Positions 38,352-47,501 of a DNA stretch of 64,000 bases are shown here, one piece after another. The translations under genes were made by a program, and so were the position numbers. Positions within the stretch are counted from its first letter, which is position 1. Every line of letters begins with the position of its first letter. The notes under the pieces were generated by a model, which saw only the letters and a list, made by a program, of their open reading frames with translations, searched no databases and was not told the origin of the DNA. The DNA is from Acidimicrobiaceae bacterium (GTDB taxonomy: Bacteria > Actinomycetota > Acidimicrobiia > Acidimicrobiales > RAAP-2): the NCBI GenBank assembly GCA_025463285.1, contig JAOBWI010000017.1:105772-169771 (forward strand), read 5' to 3'.

Positions 38352-38948
38352 CTACTTCAACAAGAAGAGGGCCGAGTACAGCCCGATCCAGACGATGTCC
38401 ACAAAGTGCCAGTAGTAGCTCACGGCTTGAAACGTGGCTAACTCCCCGGGGTCACCTTCACGACCGCGCATACGAAAGAGCAAAAACAACATCGCGACGA
38501 GACCGAGGGTTACGTGGAGTCCGTGCAGTCCGGTGGTGATGAAGAAGATAGAGCCATAAGAGTTCGTGTACCAGCGCGTCACGATGTGCGTCCACTCATA
38601 AGCCTGGTTCCCTACGAAGAGCGCACCCAGGACGACGGTGGCAATGACCCAGTTTCGCGCGGCCCCACGGTGGCGGTGCTCAATGAGCCAGACGGCTCGT
38701 TGCATAGTGAAGGACGAGGCCACCAAGATGACGGTGAAGATGCCCGCTTGGATCGTGTCGAGCTTGGTGCCGGCGGGCGGCCAGGATGCAAGGTGTGCGC
38801 GAATGGTAAATAAAGCGGCGAAGAGTCCCGAGAAGAACATCAGCTCGGAACCGAGCCAAATCATCACACCGATCGCCAACATCGGCGGTCGATCGTGAAC
38901 GATCTTCTCTTGCCTCGCCAGGCTATCGGGGGAAACTGCCTGACTCAC
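38352..38948 (-). CDS. ctaE: Cytochrome c oxidase subunit III
   Basis: WLGSELMFFSGLFAALFTIRAHL, FFITTGLHGLHVTLGLV, YWHFVDIVWIGLY. Confidence 0.95.
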   Translation of the reverse strand: MSQAVSPDSLARQEKIVHDRPPMLAIGVMIWLGSELMFFSGLFAALFTIRAHLASWPPAGTKLDTIQAGIFTVILVASSFTMQRAVWLIEHRHRGAARNWVIATVVLGALFVGNQAYEWTHIVTRWYTNSYGSIFFITTGLHGLHVTLGLVAMLFLLFRMRGREGDPGELATFQAVSYYWHFVDIVWIGLYSALFLLK

Positions 38949-39003
38949 GCCTACATTTCTAGTAGAAATCGTGACCCCCTCGTGACGCTTCGAGAGATAC
39001 GTT

Positions 39004-41361
39004 CTATCGCAGCGTGATCGGAAGTTCCCTGCCCGCGATGACGGCCAGTCTTCGAGTCGGGCGAGTTAAGGCCACGTACAACGTGCGAAGTCCCCGCGGT
39101 GTCGTACTGGTGTCGTCGAGAGCGCCTCGATTAGCGATCTGACTAGGTTCAACAACGACCACGGCGTCGAACTCCAGACCGTTCGCGCCTTCGGCCGACA
39201 GCACCACGAGATCGGCCGCCAGTCCCCGCGACTCTTGGTCTCGCGGATCGAGCGCGTCGAGTCCGCCGGCGCGCAGCGTCGACACAATCTCAGCCACTCG
39301 ACTACCGGTCACGATGACCGCAATGCGTCCTGGTGTGACCGCTTCGATCTCGTTGTGCGTTAACGCCACGAGTGCGCTATTGAACCCATCGACACTCACT
39401 TCGAGCACCGTCGGTGGCGTTCCCGCACGACGCACGGGACGCGGCGGCTCGAGTCCCGGGGCCGCCGCGAGGAGGGTGGCCGCGGCAAAGTCGAGTACTT
39501 CTTCGGGCGTGCGGTAGCTCACCGTGAGATCAACGCGCGCGGGCTCGCGCCGGGGGGCCAGGACCTCGAGCAGCGCGTCCCACGACGCCGACGAGCCGGC
39601 CGTGGTGGCCTGACCCATGTCCCCGACGATGGTCATCGAACCCGTGAGGTCACGTCGCTTCAGCACGCGCAACTCCATGCGAGAGAGGTCCTGCGCTTCG
39701 TCGACCACGATGTGGCCGTAGGTGACGAACTCGGCCTCGTCGAGCTCTTGGGACTGCGCGAGCGCCACGCGCTGCGCTTCGCGCAGAGCCGCGGCGCGGT
39801 GGTCTCCGGAGTAGGCGTCGAGGTCAACGCCGGCCAGCACGCTGGACTCGGCCGGCTTGGGTTGAGGTCGTGGACGGCGACGCGGTCCCACCAGCACCCG
39901 CGCCTCATCAATTAACGCGGCGTCGGCCTTGGTCCAGGCGATCTCTTCACTCGACGTGAAACGGGGACGATAGAGCAGTTCGATCTCGTCGTCGCTCAGC
40001 ACGCCTTTGCCCGCCGCTTTTAACAGCGCGGGCGCGCCGAGGAGGTCGTGGAGAAGTTCTTGTCCCGAGAGTCGCGGCCAGATGCGCTGCAAGGACTCTT
40101 TGAACTGCGGCGTCGAACGAATCAAGTCGGCCAGTTCGCCGACCGCGTTGATCTCTTCGGAAGAGTCGCGAACAAAACGGTCGCGGTACTCGTGAGCGAG
40201 ACGCGTGGCCAGTTCGCGACCGACCGCGGAGCGCCGCTGGTTGTGGTTACCCGGACGTCGACGTGCTCGTTCCACCGCCTCTGCGGTGTAGGACGCGCGC
40301 AAGACGACGATGGCTCGTCCCACCGGAATTTCGACGTCCTGACGAAGGGCGCGTTCGCGGGTGCGCAGCGCGCGAGCCAACACCCTGGCCATGCGAATAT
40401 CGCCCTTCAGTTCGTCAACTTCTTCGAAGTCGACGGCGCGCACCTCGACGTTGGTGACGAGTCCAGCGATCGTGGAGAGGGTGACGCCCGACTCGCCGAG
40501 GGACGGCAAAACGTTCTCGATGTAGTTCAAGAAGAGCGGGTTGGGACCGACCACCAGGACGCCCTGACGTTCGAGCGTCGCGCGGTGCGTGAACAGGAGA
40601 TAGGCCGCCCGGTGAAGGGCCACGGCGGTCTTGCCCGTACCGGGGCCACCTTGAACCAGGAGTACGCCCGCGAGGGGGCTGCGGATGATTTGGTCCTGCT
40701 CACCTTGAATCGTGGCGATGATGTCGCCCATGCGACCGGTGCGCGCGCGCCCGAGGGCGGCGAGTAAGGCGCCCGGGCCGCCGACGGCGAGTCCACCTTC
40801 GATAAGTCCTTCCGCGGTGGCGGATCGAACCTCGTCGTCGGGCAAGTCGAGTTCACCGTTGGCGTCAGCGAAGTACTCGTCCTCCACGCCGGTCACCTGG
40901 TTGGCGTGGATGGCGACGTGTCGACGTCGCGCGAGTCCCAACGACTCCAGGCCGGTGGCGCGGTAAAAGGCTTCGGCGACTGGGGCGCGCCAGTCGATGA
41001 CGAGGGGATTAAGCGATTCGTCCGAGACGGCGAGGCGACCGACGTGGTACGTGTCGCCGACGGCCTTCGCGTTCGGGGCGCCGTTGCTGTGCCCATTGGC
41101 GCTGGCGTTCGCGCCGTTGCCACTCGCTTGATAGTCGATGCGGCCGAAGAAGAGGGGCTGGTCACCAATGGCCAACTGATCGAGTCGGTGCAGCGCGGTA
41201 CCCATGACCACGTCGCGCTCAACGAGATCGCCGGCCCCTCGCATGTTCGCAACGGCCGCGCTGTCGCGTAAGGAACGCGCACCTTGGCGCATGTGATCAA
41301 GTGCCTCTAGGGCGAGATCGAGGAACTCTTGCTCCTCGGCAATCTCACGCTCGTGCGCCAT
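39004..41361 (-). CDS. HelD/HelR-like superfamily 1 ATPase/helicase
   Basis: QGGPGTGKTAVALHRAAYLLFTHR, VDEAQDLSRMELRVLKRR, N-terminal coiled coil; ATG at 41361 preferred over 41385. Confidence 0.88.
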   Translation of the reverse strand: MAHEREIAEEQEFLDLALEALDHMRQGARSLRDSAAVANMRGAGDLVERDVVMGTALHRLDQLAIGDQPLFFGRIDYQASGNGANASANGHSNGAPNAKAVGDTYHVGRLAVSDESLNPLVIDWRAPVAEAFYRATGLESLGLARRRHVAIHANQVTGVEDEYFADANGELDLPDDEVRSATAEGLIEGGLAVGGPGALLAALGRARTGRMGDIIATIQGEQDQIIRSPLAGVLLVQGGPGTGKTAVALHRAAYLLFTHRATLERQGVLVVGPNPLFLNYIENVLPSLGESGVTLSTIAGLVTNVEVRAVDFEEVDELKGDIRMARVLARALRTRERALRQDVEIPVGRAIVVLRASYTAEAVERARRRPGNHNQRRSAVGRELATRLAHEYRDRFVRDSSEEINAVGELADLIRSTPQFKESLQRIWPRLSGQELLHDLLGAPALLKAAGKGVLSDDEIELLYRPRFTSSEEIAWTKADAALIDEARVLVGPRRRPRPQPKPAESSVLAGVDLDAYSGDHRAAALREAQRVALAQSQELDEAEFVTYGHIVVDEAQDLSRMELRVLKRRDLTGSMTIVGDMGQATTAGSSASWDALLEVLAPRREPARVDLTVSYRTPEEVLDFAAATLLAAAPGLEPPRPVRRAGTPPTVLEVSVDGFNSALVALTHNEIEAVTPGRIAVIVTGSRVAEIVSTLRAGGLDALDPRDQESRGLAADLVVLSAEGANGLEFDAVVVVEPSQIANRGALDDTSTTPRGLRTLYVALTRPTRRLAVIAGRELPITLR

Positions 41362-41798
41362 TGACAACCTCTCTGTAGATCTCAAAATCGAGAAGAGTCA
41401 ATTCTAATGGGAACGACGGAACGCCCGAAAAGCATCGACGCGGGGCTTCGGATGGAGTTTCTCCCCGCACGGCGAGACCGCTACGTCAAGGGGAGAGGGT
41501 CGCGAGCGGCTGAAGCGCGCAGTCGTCGACGTAACCGCCTGACGAGAGCAGTCGAATGTCCGACGCCACCCGGGGAGAAACGCCCAGTAATTTAGCCCAT
41601 TCTCGGGGTAAAAGAGCATCCTGCTCCAGCCAGGCGAGCCGAATTCTCGAGTACTGACAGCGCCTCACGACACTTTGAAGGCGACGAAGAGGCGACCTCG
41701 CGCTCGCCCACTGTAGGACCCGCGTGACCCCCGTTTTGTGAGCGCGGGGGCCTCGGTCGCTCTAATGTCGAAGTCAGTTCCCGTCAACGAGGAGGATC

Positions 41799-42158
41799 AT
41801 GAGAATCAGCGGCGTCATGATTGGAGCAAACGATGTTAACGCCCTCGCGGCGTTTTATACGAAGGTACTCGGCGACCCGAGTTTCCACGACGGTGATTGG
41901 TACGGCTGGTTCAACGGCGCGGCACTCATGCTCGGTCCCCACAGCGAGGTCAACGGCAAAAACGCGAACCCACAACAACTCATGGTGATGCTGGAAGTCG
42001 ACGACGTGAGGGCGACGTTCGATGAGTTCACGAGCAAGGGCGCACAGGTGGTCGCCGAGCCGTATCGACCCCAGGAGAGCGAAGGTAGCTTTTGGCTCGC
42101 CACGCTCGCCGATCCCGAGGGCAACTACCTTCAACTCGCCACGCCGATGGAGATGTAG
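41799..42158 (+). CDS. VOC/glyoxalase-like protein
   Basis: Single VOC domain: NDVNALAAFYTKVLGDPSF ... LADPEGNYLQLATP; GAGGATC RBS. Confidence 0.88.
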   Translation: MRISGVMIGANDVNALAAFYTKVLGDPSFHDGDWYGWFNGAALMLGPHSEVNGKNANPQQLMVMLEVDDVRATFDEFTSKGAQVVAEPYRPQESEGSFWLATLADPEGNYLQLATPMEM

Positions 42159-42241
42159 CCACTGGCCGAGTCGCCCGCGCGCACGCCCACTTCTGGCGTC
42201 GCGAAGCACCCCATTAGATTGGACGTTCAAAGGGAGCACTG

Positions 42242-43279
42242 TTGAGCGAGCCAGTTTTCTTGCGGGCCTGTTGGGGCGAGTCAGTGGAGCACGTGCCCGT
42301 CTGGTTCATGCGCCAGGCGGGACGCTCCCTGCCGGAGTATCGGGCGCTGCGCTCGACCGGCAGCATTCTCGAGGCCATCGCCCAGCCAGATATTGCGGCC
42401 GAAGTGACGCTGCAGCCCGTTCGCCGTTACGGCGTGGACGCGGCCATCCTCTTTTCGGACATCGTCGTCCCCTACCACGCCCTCGGTTTTGGCGTCGACG
42501 TTGAGCCCGGTCGCGGTCCCGTCATCGAGCACCCCTTCGTGACCAGGGCCGACCTGGAGCGACTTCGCGACTTAGAAGAGAGTGACATCGACCACGTGAC
42601 AGCGACGGTTGATCTCGTGGTCGCGGCGCTGAGCGAGCCCGACACACCCCTCATTGGCTTCGCGGGGGCACCCTTTACGGTGGCGAGTTATCTCGTCGAG
42701 GGGGCACCCACTCGCGAGTTCGCGGTCATCAAAACGATGATGCACCGCGAGCCAGAACTCTTTGATCGCTTGATGGATCGACTCACGGCGATCACCGTGC
42801 AGTTCCTTCGCGCGCAGATCAACCACGGCGCTCGGGCTGTGCAGCTCTTCGACTCCTGGGCCGGCTCTCTCACGCGCGACGAGTATCGACGCTTCGCGCT
42901 GCCGGCTACGAAACGAGTCTTCGAAGGGATAGCCGATCTGGGCGTGCCGACCATTCTCTTCGGGGTCGGAACGGGAGAACTGTTAGGACCGATGAGCGAG
43001 TCCGGGTGCAGCGTCGTCGGCATCGACTGGCACGTGGACCTCGACGAAGGTCGCCGACGTGTCGGCGACGTGCCCGTGCAGGGCAACCTCGACCCCGCTC
43101 GTTGTCTGGGTGGCGAAGAGCTGGCGGTCGAGGCCACCAGGGAAGTGCTGGCCAAAGCCGGTTCGGAGCCGGGACATATCTTCAACCTCGGCCACGGGGT
43201 TCTTCCTTCGACCGACCCGTCCGTACTTAACGCCGTAGTGCGGGTGGTTCACGACGAGGGCAAGGCGGGAGTGCGATGA
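42242..43279 (+). CDS. hemE: Uroporphyrinogen decarboxylase
   Basis: PVWFMRQAGRSLPEYR, GFAGAPFTVASYLVEG, FNLGHGVLPSTDP. Confidence 0.97.
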   Translation: MSEPVFLRACWGESVEHVPVWFMRQAGRSLPEYRALRSTGSILEAIAQPDIAAEVTLQPVRRYGVDAAILFSDIVVPYHALGFGVDVEPGRGPVIEHPFVTRADLERLRDLEESDIDHVTATVDLVVAALSEPDTPLIGFAGAPFTVASYLVEGAPTREFAVIKTMMHREPELFDRLMDRLTAITVQFLRAQINHGARAVQLFDSWAGSLTRDEYRRFALPATKRVFEGIADLGVPTILFGVGTGELLGPMSESGCSVVGIDWHVDLDEGRRRVGDVPVQGNLDPARCLGGEELAVEATREVLAKAGSEPGHIFNLGHGVLPSTDPSVLNAVVRVVHDEGKAGVR

Positions 43280-44184
43280 CGACCGGTGTTCTCGTAATGG
43301 CCCACGGCACGCCGGCCTCAGCGGAGGGCATCGAGGCGTTTTATACCAGGATTCGTCGGGGCACTGCGCCCACGTCAGAGCAACTGGACGAGCTCACCCG
43401 GCGCTACCTCGCCATCGGCGGCGTCTCCCCGCTGGCCGAGCGCACCGCGGCCCAAGTCGCGGGCCTACGCGCGGCACTCGAACGTGACGCGCCCGGTGAG
43501 TTCGAGGTGCGCTTCGGCTCGAAATTCGAGCCGCCCCTGCTGGAAGAGGCGGCCACCAGCTTTCGCGACCAGGGATTCACCAAGGTGATCGGGCTGGTGT
43601 TGGCGCCGCACTCCTCGTCCCTGTCCACGGAGCAGTACCTGAGTCGTGCTCGTTCGGCCCTCGGCGACGACGTCGAGTTCGTGGCCATTGATGCCTGGTG
43701 GGACGCCGCGGGATTCCTAGAGTTGATCGCCGAGCGAGTGAACGACGCGCTCGCCACGATTCCAGAGGATCGGCGAGCAACCACCGAAGTCATCTTTAGC
43801 GCCCACTCACTACCCCAGCGCGTCATCGAACAAGGTGACACCTACGCCGAGCAACTCCGAGAAAGCGCCGAAATTGCGGCCGACCTCGCCGACCTCCTCT
43901 CTTATGACGTGGCGTGGCAGTCGGCGGGTCGAACCCCCGAACCTTGGTTCGAGCCGGATATTTTGACGGCCCTTCGAGAGAAGCGCTCGCAGGGAATCAC
44001 CGACGTGGTGTCCTGTCCCATCGGTTTCGTATCCGATCACTTAGAAGTTCTCTTCGATATCGACATCGAGGCCCAGGAAGTGGCCGGAGAGATCGGCCTC
44101 CACTTGGTTCGCACCGCGTCGCTCAACGACGACCCGGCCTTTACGTCGATCCTCGCGAGCATCGTGCGATCTTCGGCGTCCTAA
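43276..44184 (+). CDS. hemH: Ferrochelatase family (coproporphyrin/protoporphyrin)
   Basis: VIFSAHSLPQRVIEQGDTYAEQL, CPIGFVSDHLEVLFDIDIEA. Confidence 0.95.
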   Translation: MTTGVLVMAHGTPASAEGIEAFYTRIRRGTAPTSEQLDELTRRYLAIGGVSPLAERTAAQVAGLRAALERDAPGEFEVRFGSKFEPPLLEEAATSFRDQGFTKVIGLVLAPHSSSLSTEQYLSRARSALGDDVEFVAIDAWWDAAGFLELIAERVNDALATIPEDRRATTEVIFSAHSLPQRVIEQGDTYAEQLRESAEIAADLADLLSYDVAWQSAGRTPEPWFEPDILTALREKRSQGITDVVSCPIGFVSDHLEVLFDIDIEAQEVAGEIGLHLVRTASLNDDPAFTSILASIVRSSAS

Positions 44185-45642
44185 GTGAGCCGCGCCTCCG
44201 TCGTAATCGTCGGCGGCGGCATCAGTGGACTAGCGGCTGCCTGGGAACTGACGGGCGGCGTGGCGGGTCCACACGAGTCGACGCCCCGAATCGAGGTCAT
44301 CGAAGCGAGCGACCGCGTCGGCGGCTCGCTCGCCACGGCGAGTTTCGCCGGACGCACCATCGACCTCGGGGCGGACGGCTTTTTGGCCCGCCGCCCCGAA
44401 GCCGTGCAACTGGTCCACGAGCTCGGGCTCGATGACGAGTTGGAGCCGATCAACGCCAGTGGTGCGTCGATTTGGCTGCGGGGCGCGCGCCACGAGCTTC
44501 CCCTCGGCCTGGTTCTCGGCGTGCCGACGAACTTGTCCGCCCTTCTTCACTTCGAGGGGATCACCTGGCGCGCGAAACTAGCTGCGCGACGCGACTACTA
44601 CTTTCCCAAGCGTCTCAAGGTAGGTTCCGACGCCACCATAGGTGACATCGTGCGCACCAAACTCGGACGCGAACTCAGCTATCAATTGATTGAACCGATG
44701 ATTGGGGGCATTCAGGCCGGGCGCATCGACCAACTCTCGGCCAAGTCGGTCTTCCCCGCGCTGCTCGAGGCGGCCAGTCGAGGCGGCTCGTTAATGAAGG
44801 CCCTGCGGCCGAACGGTCCGGCGAGTCCCGGACCGCAGAGCGAGGTCGTCGACAACTCGCCAGTTTTCTACTCGCTCACGTCGGGAGTGGGCTCACTACC
44901 CCGCGAGCTCGCCCGTCAACTCGAACAGCGCGGCGTCGTCCTTCGACGAGGAGTTCCCGTGACGGCGCTTCGCCGCACGCCCGCCGCGGCCTATCCCTGG
45001 GAAGTGGACACCTGGCACACCACCACCCCGGCCAACGCCGTCGTTCTGGCGACGCCCGCTCCCGTGGTGGGAGCGCTGCTCGGCTCGCACGATCACGCGA
45101 TCGAGGAACTGCGCCAGATCGACAGTGCCAGCGCGGCCATCATCACGTTGGCTCTTCCCCGCGAAGAGATTGAAGTACCACCCACCGGTACTGGCTTACT
45201 CGTTCCCCTCGACACCGAGTGGCGGGGCGAGGGATCGATGATGGTCACGGCCGTCACGCTGCTTGATCGAAAGTGGCCCGGCCGAGCGCGCGAGGAGGAC
45301 GTGGTGCTCCGCGCGCACGTCGGACGCAGTGACGACGCGCGCTGGCTCGAGATGAGTGACAACGAACTGGTGCATCGCGTCGGCGACGAACTGAGCTTGC
45401 TGCTCCCCCGCTTTGGCTCGCCGAGCGAGTCGCTGGTGCAGCGCTGGCCGAACGGGCTTCCTCAGTACCACGTCGGGCACGAACTGCGAGTGGAGCGGGC
45501 TCGCGCCGCGAGCGCCCGACTCGCCGTCGCGCTCTGTGGCAACGTCTACGATGGCGTCGGCGTTCCCGCCAGTATTGGCTCAGGGCGGCGAGCCGCGCGT
45601 GACGTCCTCGCTCTGCTCGGGGAACGAAGCGGGACCAACTGA
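44185..45642 (+). CDS. hemY: Protoporphyrinogen/coproporphyrinogen oxidase
   Basis: VVIVGGGISGLAAAWEL, DLGADGFLARRPEAVQLVHELGL, PASIGSGRRAARDVL. Confidence 0.93.
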   Translation: MSRASVVIVGGGISGLAAAWELTGGVAGPHESTPRIEVIEASDRVGGSLATASFAGRTIDLGADGFLARRPEAVQLVHELGLDDELEPINASGASIWLRGARHELPLGLVLGVPTNLSALLHFEGITWRAKLAARRDYYFPKRLKVGSDATIGDIVRTKLGRELSYQLIEPMIGGIQAGRIDQLSAKSVFPALLEAASRGGSLMKALRPNGPASPGPQSEVVDNSPVFYSLTSGVGSLPRELARQLEQRGVVLRRGVPVTALRRTPAAAYPWEVDTWHTTTPANAVVLATPAPVVGALLGSHDHAIEELRQIDSASAAIITLALPREEIEVPPTGTGLLVPLDTEWRGEGSMMVTAVTLLDRKWPGRAREEDVVLRAHVGRSDDARWLEMSDNELVHRVGDELSLLLPRFGSPSESLVQRWPNGLPQYHVGHELRVERARAASARLAVALCGNVYDGVGVPASIGSGRRAARDVLALLGERSGTN

Positions 45643-45717
45643 AGTGGACCCCGTCCCTTGGACAGCCTGACTAACGTCTTAGGAGGTACGCAGGTTGTCG
45701 GCAGCGTCGCGTAACCT

Positions 45718-46020
45718 GTGAACGTGTCAGTGGGAACGAAACGGAGCGAAATCGCTGGAGGTGCTATCGCCCTCGTTTCAGCGGGCGTGATTGCTGTCGT
45801 TCGGATCATTCGTCATCGAGGCAAGCCAGATCAATCGAATGCCGACGAGTGTGAGACAGCGTGGCTCCAAGAACACGCCGCGACCCTTGGAAGCGATCCC
45901 GAGTTCAAACAGTGGGCCAATGCTGCGCGTGAATTGGTTACTCACGAAGACACCTCCGAAGATACGATCGACGCTGTCGGTCTCCGGCGGATGAAAGCGG
46001 CACTCCGGAAGTCTTCGTAA
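45718..46020 (+). CDS. Hypothetical protein with N-terminal TM
   Basis: 100-aa ORF, GGAIALVSAGVIAVVRII hydrophobic segment; GTG start. Confidence 0.45.
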   Translation: MNVSVGTKRSEIAGGAIALVSAGVIAVVRIIRHRGKPDQSNADECETAWLQEHAATLGSDPEFKQWANAARELVTHEDTSEDTIDAVGLRRMKAALRKSS

Positions 46021-46024
46021 ACCG

Positions 46025-46309
46025 TTGAGCATCGCCTCGGAAAAGTGGACCTTCTCGCGCTCACATCTCACTAGAGCCGTTGAGGAGTGGGAAACCCGAG
46101 AAGAGCCGTCGACAGATCGCATCGAGGCTTTCTACGACTGGTGCCTTGTTGTGACCGAGTCAGGACCTCCCCGCGAAGACACCTTTCAAATTGTGGGAGA
46201 CGAAGACGGATTCGTATCACTCGTTCGTCGAGCACAGGTGTTCATTACCTACTTAGCGGTTGTGCAGGATCGAAGGATATTCCTTCGATCAATTGAGGCA
46301 GTGCCGTAA
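46025..46309 (+). CDS. Hypothetical protein
   Basis: 94-aa ORF with TTG start 5 nt after the previous ORF; acidic, plausible composition. Confidence 0.45.
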   Translation: MSIASEKWTFSRSHLTRAVEEWETREEPSTDRIEAFYDWCLVVTESGPPREDTFQIVGDEDGFVSLVRRAQVFITYLAVVQDRRIFLRSIEAVP

Positions 46310-46321
46310 CGACCAGTCCAA

Positions 46322-46450
46322 CTACTTGGTGAGTCGAAGACGCGAAGGAACCCTTACCACGGGCGTCCTCGCGACCATATCGTCGATCAGCGCCTCACGG
46401 TTGTCGAAATAGAAACCACCAGAGACTCCCTCGTCCTCTTTGGGCTTCCC
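46322..46450 (-). pseudogene. C-terminal gene fragment without a start
   Basis: Minus frame reads GKPKEDEGVSGGFYFDNREALIDDMVARTPVVRVPSRLRLTK-stop, preceded in frame by a stop and by IS-like sequence. Confidence 0.4.
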
Positions 46451-46860
46451 TAGAAAAGTAGACACTGTTTAAGCGGCGTATTGCTGTGCTCAAGCCAACG
46501 GTAACTAGTAGCGCATGGGGCTGACGCCCCCGACCTTCGCGCAGCGTCGTTGGTGCTTGCAGAATTTGATGTAGTCGGTGACGTCGGTACGCTGTTCGTC
46601 CATATTGGCGAAGACGTGTTGATAGAAGACAACCGGTACACCCCTTCAGCTGGTCTGCAAAGACTTAGGGCAACATTGCTGCCGTGGCAGCGTTTGCTTC
46701 TATCATCCCCGGCGTTGACGTCCAAGATGTCGTGGTGGTGGGTCTTCAGGCATCATGCTCACCGCGCTATCGCCGCATCGGCGACAGAGACGTCACCGGC
46801 GGCGTCGGTGCGCACCCTAGAAGGTGAGTTGAGTTCAGCGTCGTAGGCGGCGCGCTGCAG
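46450..46860 (-). mobile_element. Degenerate IS3-family transposase remnant
   Basis: Minus-frame segment VVFYQHVFANMDEQRTDVTDYIKFCKHQRRCAKVGGVSPMRY-stop (46505..46645) resembles the IS3 OrfB C-terminus (YxHVFxTxxEAxxxVxDYIExFYNxxRRHSxLGxxSPxxY); upstream FFADQLKG in another frame. Confidence 0.5.
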
Positions 46861-46959
46861 GACGACTCGGATGATGATGCCGCGCTGTTGCCGCCAGCTA
46901 AGTAGATGTCGCCAGCGTGACGGCCTGACCGGGTCAAGAGGCGGAAAGATCTCTTGTTC

Positions 46960-47448
46960 CTACAAGTAGTACCCGGAGTGGATGTAGATGCACGGGACAC
47001 CTTCGCTCACGTACATCGCGTGATTTTTAGGGTCATCGTCGAGCGCCAGACGAACGTTAAAGCCGTGACGCACCAGGTCGTGGAGGGTCTCTCGCTTGAA
47101 GCGATCGACGCCCGAGTAGTCGCCGTACTCGCGCATCACCAGCAGATCCCAGCGAAGCTGATATCGCTCGAGCCAGGCAATCGTGGGGGCTTGCACGCGA
47201 CGTGGTCGGCCCGTCACCAGTACGACGGCCAGAGAGTGTTCGAGAAGTTCCAAGAGTCGCTCAATCTCTTCGATGATCGGGTCGTCGCCCACCGCGTCGA
47301 AGAAGCTCTTCCAGTCACCCCAGTCCAAATAGTGTTGGCGACCCGCGGCGTCCGCGAGGACGCCGTCGATGTCGAAGATGACCGCTTCGCGCGCCGAGAG
47401 CGCTTCGCCACGCCAATGCCAGTTCTCGTGGGGGCGGTCCGTCGTCAT
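46960..47448 (-). CDS. HAD-family polynucleotide kinase 3'-phosphatase-like protein
   Basis: AVIFDIDGVLADAAGRQHYL, VVLVTGRPRRVQAPTIAWL, LALDDDPKNHAMYVSEGVPCIYIHSGYY. Confidence 0.85.
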   Translation of the reverse strand: MTTDRPHENWHWRGEALSAREAVIFDIDGVLADAAGRQHYLDWGDWKSFFDAVGDDPIIEEIERLLELLEHSLAVVLVTGRPRRVQAPTIAWLERYQLRWDLLVMREYGDYSGVDRFKRETLHDLVRHGFNVRLALDDDPKNHAMYVSEGVPCIYIHSGYYL

Positions 47449-47501
47449 CAGTGCTTTTGTCGAAGTGAGTAAGTTTCCGTGATCTCTGCGAGACTAGACG
47501 G

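Noticed and set aside
41486-41668. 60-aa minus ORF with possible helix-turn-helix (LPREWAKLLGVSPRVASDIRLLSSGGY)
   Set aside because: Suggestive but too short, no RBS identified and no second line of evidence; left unannotated
46767-46920. Minus-frame SRWRHLLSWRQQRGIIIRVVLQRAAYDAELNSP as a recombinase remnant
   Set aside because: Could belong to the IS scar but no family signature is recognisable by eye
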